Shown here in pieces: positions 33,866-44,337 of a stretch of DNA of 64,000 nucleotides. The stretch's first letter is position 1. The number at the start of each line of letters is the position of its first letter. The position numbers and the translations under genes were made by a program. This DNA comes from Vandiemenella viatica (lineage: Eukaryota; Arthropoda; Insecta; Orthoptera; Morabidae), in assembly GCA_031002005.1 (NCBI GenBank), contig CM061918.1, positions 63,398,531-63,462,530 on the forward strand, in the 5' to 3' direction. The notes beneath the pieces are model-generated. The model worked only from the letters and a program-made list of their open reading frames with translations, ran no database searches and had not been told where the DNA came from.

Positions 33866-35892
33866 TGATACCGGGGCTGCAGTATAGCCTTAGTGCCTCA
33901 ACTAAAACTCTTGATGATGAATCACAGTTCTATGGAAACTTACGAAATAATTTAGACTTGACCATGTAGCCAGGATAACTCAACTTGAATGCTTGAGGTC
34001 GCCACAATATTTGTTGACCCACAAATAGAGAAAAGGTGATCAGATAACTACGAAATAACAACAGTTCACTTTCCAAAATCTTCAAATTTATTTAAGAGTA
34101 AATCAAAAGTTCAAAATAGCATTCTATAAGTTGAATTGGCGAATCGAACATACTTTTCCGAAAGTTTGCAAGCTGTGGAGAGATGTTAAAACCGACCGAA
34201 CCCCTGATGGAAAATTTACCAGTTCATGTTACAAATGAAGCACGCCATACCCCGAAGTCACAAGATGGCCGACTCGGTAGCCTCAGCTTAACCGCCTTCC
34301 TCCCAACCGCACAGACCCTTACTCAGACTATACGCACATTACTGCTCAGCTCTCAAACGAATAAAGATGGCGTGTCTTGTCCGCACCAGATTATATAAGC
34401 TCTCTGACGTCACCGCCAAAATGCAGCTTTCTGCTTCCACTTAGAAAAATTAGATCTAAGCTAACTCTGTAACCAAATGGATATACTGAGATTAAAGGCT
34501 GACAGTGTTTAGACTTTTTTAATAGAGAAACAGTGTATATACAGTGAGTAACTTTAAGCATTTAGTTTTAAAGATCAATTTTATCCTAAGCGTATTAGGC
34601 GAACTACTTACTGCTCAGGGGAATTACTACTCTCTTCGAACTTGAAATATTTCGTCATTTCAGCTAAATCACAATTTATCTAAATATTATTATTATCAAC
34701 GTGTTCTCCCAAAATTCCTGAGTTCAGTGGTGTAAGTTTTATTAAGATTGATGCCCGGATAGTGAAATTACAGCTTTGACAAGATCTACCAAAATGTTAT
34801 GTGTGTTTTAATTTAATAACTTTACTTGTATGGCTTTTATCGAAAATGTAAAATTACCAAAATATTCTCTGGGTTAAATTACGTATTCTGAAAGTTGTCT
34901 TATCTCTGTATCTAACTTCGCTTGGCTGTAATAAATTCCTAAACCTGTCACATGGCAACCTGATGAAATAATTTCTAAAATCTTTATAAAATCGGTTCTA
35001 CTGCATGGAATGGTCTAAAATTAATATATATGATATTAGATTTTGAGGTCTTTCAGGAAATCTACTTTTTATTCCGAAAGCTTTCTAGGATTTTCTGATA
35101 AAAAATGTTAAAAGTGAAGTGCACCTAACGAAGTGTTAAAAAATTGATTTAAGTTATTTATACGTCCAGAAACTACGGAATTTTAGTGAATTTATATTTT
35201 AATTGAGTTATTATTTCTTTAAAACTACTTTATTTCATTCGAAAGTGTGCAGAAATAGTGAAATACCGAATATCAGAAGTTTATTGTTTGGTGAACTGAA
35301 TTATTATGGATTATCACATTTCAGGTTAGTAAAAGTTTTTCATATCATTATAGAAGGTTAATTTAGTTGTCATATTAAATGCTGTGCTACTTTATTGCTC
35401 TTAAATTGGTTTAGAAATGACGAAATGTTCACATAGTAGAAGCTCATTGTTTCAAAGTTGGATTATTAATGATTATCTTATTTTCAGTTTATTTAGGGTT
35501 TGTTTATTGTTATACAAAGTTTATTTAGGGCTTTTATTAAACACTGACAGTCTTTACTGCATTTAAATTGGTTTAGAAATGGTGAAATTGAGCTATAGCA
35601 AAGTTTATTGTTTAGAAATTGAATTTATGTGAATTAACCTATTTCCTACCAAGATAATGTTTTTTTGCTGTTATAGAAAGTATATTTAGGTATTTATTAA
35701 CTTTTGAATACCTTTACTGCTTCTAAAAGGGTTTCTTTAGTCTGTTTGGTCATAGTATCTGCATGCTATATAAAGCCTCACTCTCCTAACCTATACAAGC
35801 AACGAAACTATCTGTTACTAAAGAGTTAGCTTCCCCCCCCCTATGCCTAAAGGTGAGGAGCTAGAATTTGACAAAATTCTAAGGTTCTTACA
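33866..35892 (-). repeat. LTR-like block, minus orientation, boundaries uncertain
   Basis: Read on the minus strand it starts TGTAAGAACCTTAG (compare TGTAAGG of the two LTR families here). It carries a TATATAA near 34397-34391 followed by GC-richer sequence, and ends near CAGCCCCGGTATCA, much like the order of landmarks in the LTR at 6023. No target duplication was found, and the left end could also be a few bases away at 33845. A degenerate repeat of about 150 bp (TTTAGAAATGxxGAAAT) recurs at 35270, 35412 and 35572. Confidence 0.4.
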
Positions 35893-36610
35893 CACTGTGT
35901 TTCCTTAAAACAAGAACAAGTTCAAACACATAATCAAATTGGGTGATAAACTCTGTCCATGAAATACAGGCTTGGGGGAGAATAAAAATTTCCAGTTGGC
36001 AGACAGACAGCAGGTGCCAAGTCACTATATTGTATTTTTAGTATGCCTGATTGTCATGTTTTTTTCTGCGAAATGTGAGACCTGAACTGATATTTAGAAA
36101 AGAATTAGCAGTAGTAAGTAGAAGAAAAATGGGTCGTAATTAATCACTTGATCTTGGACGAAAAAACAGTAGGAAAGTTTTTCCGTCAGTTTGTTTCATT
36201 AAGTAGATCTAGATATATTCATATTAAATATTTGTCAATAATTATAATTTGTCATTTATTAAATACTAGTGACTGATTTGAAATTATTATTTCTCATATA
36301 AGTAAAATAAATATAATAATTCCTGCAAATGAAATAGTTTGTACCAGCACTTTATGCAGCAATATATGCATGAAAATCACAGATTTTTCTTGGGGATGCT
36401 TCTAAAATGTTTTCATAAAAATCATTTGGGCAGCTGTAATTTTTAAAACTGGAATGTTATGAAAGATAAAATTTCTAAAAAAAAAAAAAAAAAACCACAC
36501 ACACACAAACAAACAGAAAAGATTAAAACAATTATTTTACAGTGTAGTAATTGCTGAGCCTCTCCTTTAAGGGATGTTGAGTTATAATCATAAAACTGAT
36601 TTTCCAATAG

Positions 36611-36716
36611 AAATATGAGAAGTATGGTCCATACTTTGAGCTGGAAGTGGCAGCAAGCTATCGACCAGATCACAACACAAAAGAATATATTGATAGCATT
36701 GTCAAAATAATAACAG
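36611..36716 (+). CDS. HDAC8: Histone deacetylase 8, penultimate or near-final exon
   Basis: A 106-nt exon between TTTCCAATAG and ACAG/GTAAGTG reads KYEKYGPYFELEVAASYRPD, then HNTKEYIDSIVKIIT. It corresponds to the C-terminal helices of HDAC8, where the human protein has YGPDYVLEITPSCRPDRN. It starts in phase 0 and ends with one base of a split codon, so at least one more short exon must follow. I did not find it downstream; in this family the remaining peptide is only a few residues and is hard to see by eye. Confidence 0.94.
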
Positions 36717-36869
36717 GTAAGTGACATTCACTAAGAATATTTTCATTAGTTCACATATTTTCTTATTACAGAAATTGTAGTTTGAGATTGCATCTGAATT
36801 TGTCTTGTATGACTTAGATAGTAAAAATGAAACTAAGGAAAAATAAAGTGGCTTCTAGGCAATATAAAT

Positions 36870-37200
36870 AATAAAGGAAAGGGATATTAACACATCAGAT
36901 ACCAAAGTTGATGACTGCGATGAGAGAAAACATTTTAGGCAGACAGGTAAATACAATATTTTGGTGTCAACCTTGTTCATGTCAGAGAGAATGAGCCATT
37001 TGGTTCTGAATGTGTGTGCACACAGAATGTTTCCCCATGACTGGGGTCACCCGACCAGAACCAAATGGCTCATTTTCTATTACATGAAGAAGGTTAATGC
37101 CAAAATATTGTATTTGTGTGTCTGCCTTACGTTTTTTCTCTTATCGCAGCTGTCAGCTTTGGTATGTAATGGGTTAATTTCCCTTTTCTTCATTATTTAC
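36870..37200. repeat. Fold-back made of two inverted Penelope-type termini
   Basis: Left arm: AAGGAAAGGGATATTAAC, ACCAAAGTTGATGACTGCGA, CAATATTTTGG, GAATGAGCCATTTGGTTCTG. Right arm, in reverse order and complement: CAGAACCAAATGGCTCATT, CCAAAATATTG, CGCAGCTGTCAGCTTTGGT, GGGTTAATTTCCC. Arms are about 140 bp with a 45-bp loop. It lies 150 bp after the last HDAC8 exon seen. Confidence 0.88.
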
Positions 37201-37209
37201 TTAATAATG

Positions 37210-37860
37210 TGTAGACAACTACAAGAGTTATCAGCTGGATCCTTAAAATTGAAATAACTGTTTTCTTATTTTAATTAGTGGATTTGATTTTATTGCTGCA
37301 TTAATGTTATGAAAAGGACAAATGAAGTTTACTGACAAAATATTTTATAACTAGTAAGTCTTTTACTATAGAAAATGGCAAATCTCTTGGAAAGCTTTAA
37401 AAATGGATGAAATTAAAATTTTGATCTTCGAGAATCTTTCGTAAAGACTTTCAAGTGGGTTTGCATACTAAGTTTGGATGTAAAGTTTCATAAACCTCAC
37501 TCTTCCTAATCAATTTCAGTAGACCACCTTGCTTGTTTGGTGAATGTGACTCCCCCCCCCCGTGTTCCTTAAAGTGGATTGTAATGCCAATTACATGAAC
37601 TAACAGTTCACCTGGAATGCTGTATGGGTACACTGAAATGTGCAAAACCATATTCATAGTTCATAACATATCTTTTACATAAGACAATAAAATCACACAT
37701 TTAAATATTCCAAAGTCTGAAAATTAGGGGGGAAAAATACCATGCAACTGAATTTTAATGAAGCATATGCCGCAGATGCATTTTCCCTAATCCAGCATTT
37801 CACAAATTATTCTAAATACTTTCTTTACTGTGCTAATTTTGCCTTTTATGGATTTTACTT
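37210..37860. other. Unassigned stretch
   Basis: AT-rich with a C run at 37552-37561. Nothing recognisable. Confidence 0.45.
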
Positions 37861-38216
37861 TTAATTTCTTTCATTGTTTGTGCTAAATTATTCAGCATTT
37901 ACCTCAGTAATTAATTCCAGTCCTTCGCTCCTTAACTACAGAAGAAAAATGCCCATCTCCTTTATGCTAGTGCTAATTTGTGGTCAAGGTCATCTCTTCC
38001 TTTCCACACAGTACTTGTAATTCTTCCATCAGTACTCATCCAAGCCTCATTACCAAAGAATGCCTCATACATTCTGAACACTCTCTTTGCCAGCATCCCA
38101 TCTTCCAGTGACTCCCAGCCTCTTTTTAATAATTGTTGCTGTGTTCTGTGCTGATTTCCACAAACAAATCCTGCTGCATTTCTTTGCACATCATCCAACT
38201 CCTGTATTTGACACAT
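37860..38216 (-). pseudogene. RT C-terminal tail of a CR1-type element
   Basis: An 84-codon minus-strand frame reads IQELDDVQRNAAGFVCGNQH, then RGWESLEDGMLAKRVFRMYE and GRDDLDHKLALA. This is the region after the RT thumb ('LERVQRRAARFV...LGWESLE.RR') seen in the copy at 23600-23750, although from another subfamily. It is cut at 38216, where plus-strand Jockey sequence follows. Confidence 0.75.
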
Positions 38217-38259
38217 GAGGATTACTGTGCTCTGGTTGCCAGGAGATCCTGTAGGATTG

Positions 38260-38790
38260 TCTGGCAGGCCGACTGTGTAGACTATTTAGCCATGCAAGCA
38301 CGTTGCCCAGGGTGTACCACGAGGAGGCTATCTGATAACGTTCAGCAAATTGAAAATATTTTAACAGCAGACCTCAAAACCCTGAGCAACTATTTTCTGA
38401 AATGACGTCTCGTACCCAGTTCCAGCAAGACGGAAACTAGTGTCTTCCATCTTAACAATCGGGTGGCGAATCTCTCACTTGACGTTCTTCTTCATGGCAC
38501 TCCCATCCGACACAACCCCTTCCCCAAGTATTTGGGAATCGTAATGGATCACACCTTGTCATACAATAAACATCTAAACAACCTTGCAGCAAAACTAAGA
38601 ACCAGGAATAATATTCTGCAGAAGTTAACTGGCACCTCCTGGGGAACATCCGCCTCTACACTCCGCACGTCAGCACTGAGCCTTGTATATTCTGCAGCTG
38701 AGTACTGCTCATCTGTTTGGATAAATAGCGCCCACGTCAAAAAGATCGACACAGTTTTAAACCAGACAATGCGGATAATTAGCGGATGTA
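38260..38790 (+). pseudogene. Jockey-type RT remnant, interrupted by a DNA transposon
   Basis: The plus strand reads QIENILTADLKTLSNYFLK, a TGA at 38403-38405, then SSKTETSVFHLNNR, FPKYLGIVMDHTLSYNKHL, NNILQKLTGTSWG and AAEYCSSVWINSAHV, ending in QTMRIISGC. This is the RT thumb and tail of the same clade as the copies at 11556-13290 and 62280-63420. The reading stops exactly where the transposon at 38791 inserted. Confidence 0.82.
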
Positions 38791-39644
38791 CAGGGCGTTC
38801 GCCGGAAAACGCTACCCTCCCAGTCTGTTGCCGTCGGCAACTTGCTCGGTCAGTGGAGCCAGCAGTTTCCGCCAACCGCCACCGTGAATCACCGCACTGT
38901 TTAACACCTCCGCTGCCCCAACAGTGCATTGCAGTGACCCTTACATTGTTAAGAACGGTTTCTTTGCATTGTAGATAGTTTGTGACTTCAGTCTCTTATT
39001 AATCAGTGTTGTGAATAAACGTTTCTTTGCGGTTTGGCTGGTTTGGGGCTTCATACTCTTATTAATCTGTACCGTGTTTGAGTGTGAGTATAATTATGGT
39101 ACGTTACAGTTTGCAACAAAGAATATTTCTCTACGATACATATGTGAAGAAGAAGTCGTTTAAAAAGTGTCGCAGTAAATTTCGTCGCGAATTTCCTGGC
39201 GCTTTACTGCCAGCTAAATCAACAATTCTGCGTCTGGTTAAAAAAGTAAGAGAAACGGGTTCATTTTTTAACAAAAAGAGACTGTCGGTCAACCATATTC
39301 TCACAGAGGAGAAAATTAACGATATCGCTTTTCGACTAGAACAGTCACCCAAAAAATCATTAAGTCAGTTAGGGCAGCGTGTGTCTCGAAATATGTTCAG
39401 AAGATGTGAAATGTGCATTACACAAGAGGGTCAACACTTCCAGCATCTTTTATAAGGTAAGCTAATGAATTACGCCACATTTAAATGCTTATCACACAAG
39501 TTTATGAAGTTTATGAAGCGTAATTATTATGAAATAGTCCGCGGCCGACGGTCGAACAATGCCGGAAACTGAGCGCTCGCTCGCCGGGAGCAGTTTCTTC
39601 CTTGTAGCGCTAACAGTGGGTTGCGTTTCCCGGCGAACGCCCTG
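38791..39644 (+). mobile_element. Tc1/mariner-like element (854 bp) inserted at TA in the Jockey RT
   Basis: The left end CAGGGCGTTCGCCGGAAAAC and the right end, read inward, CAGGGCGTTCGCCGGGAAAC are inverted repeats of about 25 bp. TA flanks both (38789-38790, 39645-39646), the target duplication of this superfamily. The interior holds only the amino-terminal DNA-binding part of a transposase, so it is a deletion derivative. Confidence 0.88.
39096..39455 (+). pseudogene. Transposase N-terminal HTH domain (DUF4817-like), truncated
   Basis: ATG at 39096 opens MVRYSLQQRIFLYDTYVKKK, followed by KKCRSKFRREFPGALLPAKS and LRLVKKVRETGSFFNKKR. This helix-turn-helix block is usual at the amino end of insect Tc1/mariner-type transposases and binds the terminal repeats. 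About 120 codons are open, against roughly 350 for a full protein, and the DDE catalytic half is gone. I chose the ATG at 39096 because the family motif starts right there. Confidence 0.82.
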
Positions 39645-39959
39645 TATATAGCATTTTTTGCAACAAGACCTGTCACAAGGGAAGGGGCCATAGTGTTGTT
39701 TTTACGCACAGGAGTATTTTTTTAAATCGGTTGCATGCTGAAGGTGATGGATGGTGTTGTGGGAAGGATGGCCGGGAGATTGCAATGCATTTTAGGAAAA
39801 GCTCTGAGAAAGTCATAGCTGTGGTGAATAATACCATTCATGGATTCCATACCAGGAGAGAACTGGGTGAAAAAGACAAAATTATGGTTGGTTTTGGGAT
39901 GTGTATTTCGGTATGGAGGACAATTTTTGCCTCAGGATATCAGTTTTGGGACCAATTAT

Positions 39960-40870
39960 GGGATGTAAGGGTTTGAGCAAATCGTATACAATTCTTGGTC
40001 AGCACAGATGCTTCCACCTTGAATGAATAGGCAGTAGGGGAGGGAGACTTTTGTGTGATTTGGGTGGCAGAAACCTACATCAATGCTATGCGACTTGTAC
40101 CACGTGGCACCTTGGATACCAGCTCACTTGCCTCCATTACCAGGGATCAGCTTCATCACAAACCAGTTACCATCATAATGATAAGTCACAGACAAAAAAT
40201 TTACTCCCAGATTATTGAACAACCTATTGGTAACCATGATAGTTCTCTCAACTCTTGTAACCTCATTAAGTGTTTCATAGTTGAGACCATTAGAGTACTC
40301 CCTTAAACCACATCCCCATTAGAACCCCCTCGCTAATAACCCAGTCTCTGATGTGCCCTAAAGCAACAACATCGAACCCTCTACTAACCTTTACACAACA
40401 TCCTTCACCAAGCCATCTACTTTAAAAAATATGTGTGTGTACAAATACCATCTGGATAATGCTCCTAAACCACTCAAGAGAGCTGCTAATGTGCCTTGTT
40501 GTAAAATGTGCAGTATGCTTCATCCACCCTGGACAATATATTCTAACCCCTTCAAAGGCCAAACCACTTGCATTATGCCCCATCTAGCTCACATGAATCC
40601 ATTGCCAGAGTTCTTACATTGACCTCACCAAGAACCCTTAATCCATCCTGTGTCTGTGTCAACCATGGGTGCTTACATCGGCTGTTACATATTTGTGTTT
40701 ACTTGGATTGTCTTTTGTTGCTTATTCCCCCTCTCCATTCAGCTTTGATGAGTGCGGGGCTATCTTTCCTTTCCATATAAATATTGCCTCATGGCATTTC
40801 ATCCTACTCCTTTTTTACTGCAATTATTTTTACTTATTAGTTATGATGAAGCTTCTGCTGTGGTGCCAAT
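39960..40870 (+). pseudogene. Penelope-like element remnant, GIY-YIG end and tail
   Basis: The plus strand reads ISHRQKIYSQIIEQPIGNH with CFIVETIRVLP near 40180-40300, then KRAANVPCCKMCSML at about 40480-40515, which is the zinc-finger region preceding GIY-YIG. The order is jumbled, so at least two pieces are joined. The tail with TTCAGCTTTGATGAGTG and CCATATAAATATTGCC ends near 40795, like the other Penelope tails here. Confidence 0.65.
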
Positions 40871-41049
40871 TTCCCTGCACACTTAATGTTGGCTGCATTT
40901 TTGTTTTAATTTGCATATCCCTCAATAATTTATTCCAGTCTCTGATTACCTTATATTCTTCTGTAATCAAGTTTTAGTATCTCAGTATCCATCAAGGCTT
41001 CATCAGCAAAGTACAAAGATATCGAAAAAGGAAGTAGCTTCTAGGCAGT

Positions 41050-41115
41050 ATAAATAATAAAGGAAAGGGAAATTAACCCATCACATACCAAAGTTGATAG
41101 CTGCGATGAAATGTA
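41050..41115 (+). repeat. Penelope-type terminal repeat fragment
   Basis: AAGGAAAGGGAAATTAACCC and ACCAAAGTTGATAGCTGCGA match 36874-36930. Confidence 0.6.
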
Positions 41116-41119
41116 TCGA

Positions 41120-42300
41120 GGAGATATTTGTAATATAGCTTTCATTTCCAGTCTTCCAGCATAATTTTTAGGACACTATGTATCTGTGGATTTTTCAAAC
41201 CTAGTGTTTGAACCAAATGTTTCATGTTTCATTGGGCAGCTGGAAGCACTTATTTCACATCCTTAGATGCTCCTCTTCATTGGAAAAGCACTTCTTTTTT
41301 ACCTTCTCTTAGTGATGGGGAATAATGTGAAGTGCATGGAGTGTTGTATGCACTGTAGCCTGCTTCATTACCCCAAGCCCAATGCCTGCCAGATACTTAG
41401 TACAGACATTACAATGGTGTGTAGCAATGTTGTCATGTGTCTATTTTAAGAACTGCAAGGCACTCCTTGCTCTGACAATCTTCTGTTTTTTCCCTGTGCC
41501 CCACTTTTGTCATCACAGATCATGAATTTTTCACAAATATTGATGTGTTCGCTTTACTGGATACACCATACAAATAAATCCAGTTTTTGTCACCATTAAA
41601 ATGATTCCTGACTATTGTCCAACAATGCAGAACATGTGCGTTCTGCTCTTAAGTTGAAACAAGGAAGAACACTTCTGTAACTTGAAGATGCTAGTTTAAG
41701 AATATCCACTCAGCTCTGTTTTCTAATAGCTAACATGCCTGTCAGCTGTGATATTTTCTTTACTAACTGACAAGGCTAAGGATTTTTGGGTGTCTTCCAG
41801 GCCTGAATAATCTCTTTGAACTTTTGAGACCATCTAAATATGGCCGAATGATGAAAATAAATTCCCTAGCATAGGCCCCATTTAAAAGCTGGGTTGCCTG
41901 ATGTTCTGCTTTAGGCTGCCACAACATTGTGAGAACTTCATAGAGCCACAAGTCAGTGTGCTTATACTGCTAGCCAAAGTGAAGGTTAGAATATGTCTAT
42001 GAATGCATGAACTTCTCACAACACATGACCATTGAATTCGTTGTCTTGCAAAACTTTCCCTGCAACCTTTTTACACCTTATGCAAGTCTACCAATTTTAC
42101 TGTGTTCTATGGTAATTTTTACAAACAAGTCTAGCTGCCCTCCATAGCACTACTGCCTCTGACTCCTGAATTAATACCCGGATACTTTTGGTCCCATAGC
42201 AGCAGCAGCAGCGTCATCGGTATGGCTTACGCCATTAAGTTGATGCAGTTCCAGGGAAAACCCTATGACTGCTATCTGATGTGCTTTTTTGGAATTGGCT
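41120..42300. other. Unassigned stretch, part may be 3' region of the ORF1 element
   Basis: No recognisable domain. The CAGCAGCAGCAGCG run near 42199 and the sequence after it, read on the minus strand, follows ORF1 and might be the start of a lost ORF2. Confidence 0.35.
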
Positions 42301-42314
42301 TTTTGACTGAGTCA

Positions 42315-43774
42315 TCAGTTGATTAGACTTGTCTGTTGATATTCTTGATCACGACGTGGCATTAGGGCGGTGATCAGCTGCGTGAGCAGCGTGACCACGA
42401 CCGTGAGCTGGTCGCTGGGTCCGGTGCGGCAGTGGCAGTGGTCGGCAGGTCGACCTCCTCGGCGGCCGGGTGGCTGCCGACTGGACCCAGGAGCCGTCGT
42501 GGGCTGCTCTTGGCGACGCGGTGCGGCCCGCGTATGGAGCCCGCGCATTGTCGCCGGTCGATCGCTGTGGGGTGGCTTGCTGGAGCGTGTCTCCTGCGGG
42601 GCTCTCTTGGGCGCCGTGGCAGCTTTAGAGCGATACTTCGCCTTCAGCTGCTTCTTCTTTTCGCAGCCAGAGAAGCAGGCTGCATGATTTAGTCCGCAGT
42701 TGCAGCAGACAGCCTCTTTCCTGGCTACGGTACATTCGGCAGCACGATGGTCAGCCCCACATCTGGTGCATCTGCGCCGGTTTTTGCACTCCTTTGCCTC
42801 GTGACCATGGAGCTGGCAGTTGGAACACTGCCGGAGTTCGGGCGGGGAAGGCCTCTTCTTGGCAGCCTTCCTAGCCCCCTCTCTCGGCAGTGCTGAAGCG
42901 GCCACAGGCGACGGCTGGCTCGGCGGGCTGGGCTGCACCATGTTGCAGCCGATTCCCTGGTCACTCAGCAGGCTGGTGGCCCTCATCAGGTCGGCGGGGC
43001 ATGAGGCTAGGATCTGCAGGCCTCCCTCGACAGGCCAGCAGAACAGAGGCAACTCTTTAGCCAGCAGGAGCTGTACATAAAGGCTGCCCCAGTTTCCCTC
43101 GTAAGCCGCCACCACGGGTTGGACAGGACCCTGCTCCGTGGTTGGTGCTGTGTCCTCATGCGACGGCGTGGGCGACGCTGGGGCTGCTTGGATTGCCACC
43201 ATGTCGTCCTGGGTAGGGCTGGCTGGCACAGGTGGCTCCGGGGCTTGGAGGCCTGGTGCATCTGTCGCCGGAGTCTGCAGCTTCTCTGCAGTGTCGGGGT
43301 TCTTGCCGCCGGCAACCTGCCACTCCGTGGTCGCTGCAGATTGCTGCTTTCTGCGCAGCCGCTTTTGCTTCCCATTCAGCTTGTGGAAGAGTTTCTTCGA
43401 GCAGAAGTCATCCGCGAAGACCAATGGCATTGTTGCTAGGGCTGCTGGGCGCTTGTGCCCCTTGGCCGCAGCATCATCATGGATGACTTTGACGTCCTCA
43501 TCCCCTTCGTATTTCAGTGCCCCATAGCACTCGAAGGGGTTTGTTGGGAGAGACCAACCATACTTCAGGCCGGCATGTATTACCCACAACGACCAAGAAG
43601 TAGATACTTCTGTTGCGGGTTGGCAAGATCCATTGGTTCGAGATGTCCATCAGCGCGCAGGTCGAGCCGGGTCACGAAACCGTCTCGCTCACGTCTCGCC
43701 TCAATGTAGAGCTCGTCGCCATCTGGTCCGTCCTCAGCTGCCGACGGGTCGGCCTCGGAAGCAGCAGCACTCAT
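42315..43774 (-). pseudogene. Non-LTR retrotransposon ORF1 (gag-like, three zinc knuckles), frameshifted
   Basis: A GC-rich block in AT-rich surroundings. The minus strand begins at ATG 43774 (MSAAASEADPSAAEDGPDGD) and is shifted by one base near 43585. It then stays open to 42315 for over 400 codons. The middle is rich in Ala, Pro and Gln. Near the C-terminus lie CSNCQLHGHEAKEC, CTRCGADHRAAEC and CCNCGLNHAACFSGC, a set of three CCHC knuckles in the order typical of Jockey/I-clade ORF1 proteins, which coat the element RNA. The tail is basic. No endonuclease/RT ORF2 follows on the minus strand. Confidence 0.85.
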
Positions 43775-43869
43775 GTCCGTGAAGTGGTGAGTGTGTGTGA
43801 GGTGATGGGCGTCTGAGGTCCCATAGCATGGGCCTGACCATGGTTTTATATCCCTTCACTTCCTTGGTA

Positions 43870-44000
43870 CATCATCTCATCACCCTCTCCAGGCATTATA
43901 GAAATTTAAACACCCTTCCCTACAACCTGCCAGTTAAGTTTATCATCAAATGATATGCCAAGACAGTATAAGCAAGATGAAAAGTACTCTGCCTGGTAGT
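43870..44000 (-). repeat. Short RT-derived fragment
   Basis: CATCATCTCATCACCCTCTC and AAGTTTATCATCAAATGATA echo blocks in the remnants at 29390-30050 and 50560-53000. Too short to read as protein. Confidence 0.35.
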
Positions 44001-44337
44001 TTTTTTTTTTTAAATTAAAAAATACATTTTTATTATATGTAGTTCCACTCTAGTTCAATGCACTTTGTCCAATGAATTGATACCATCTGTGAAGTGTGAT
44101 TCTGGAAGGTCTGGAAAACACCAGGTGGAAGCTGGAGATACCGAATCTGGCAAATTGGAAACATTTTAAAACTTCTACACTTTCAATAATTTGCACTTTA
44201 GAGTCCCATTGCTAAAGATCCTTTCTGGCCGTAAAGAAAGATTTTTTTTCTTTTGTAATTCAAATCTAACAAATTTTTTCCATTGATACAGAGGACTCGT
44301 GTAGTATTCACCAGTTATTCTGTATGCTTGTAAAGTA

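Larger units (their letters stand above)
31628..36610 (+). other. HDAC8 intron
   Basis: Almost wholly repeats: a Penelope copy (31930-32870), SINE pieces (33095-33590) and an LTR-like block (about 33866-35892). The rest, 35893-36610, is AT-rich with an A run at 36477-36494 and a short CA tract after it. Confidence 0.75.

Noticed and set aside
42370..43816. Several plus-strand frames opposite ORF1
   Set aside because: High GC lowers stop frequency on both strands; the zinc knuckles are on the minus strand only.
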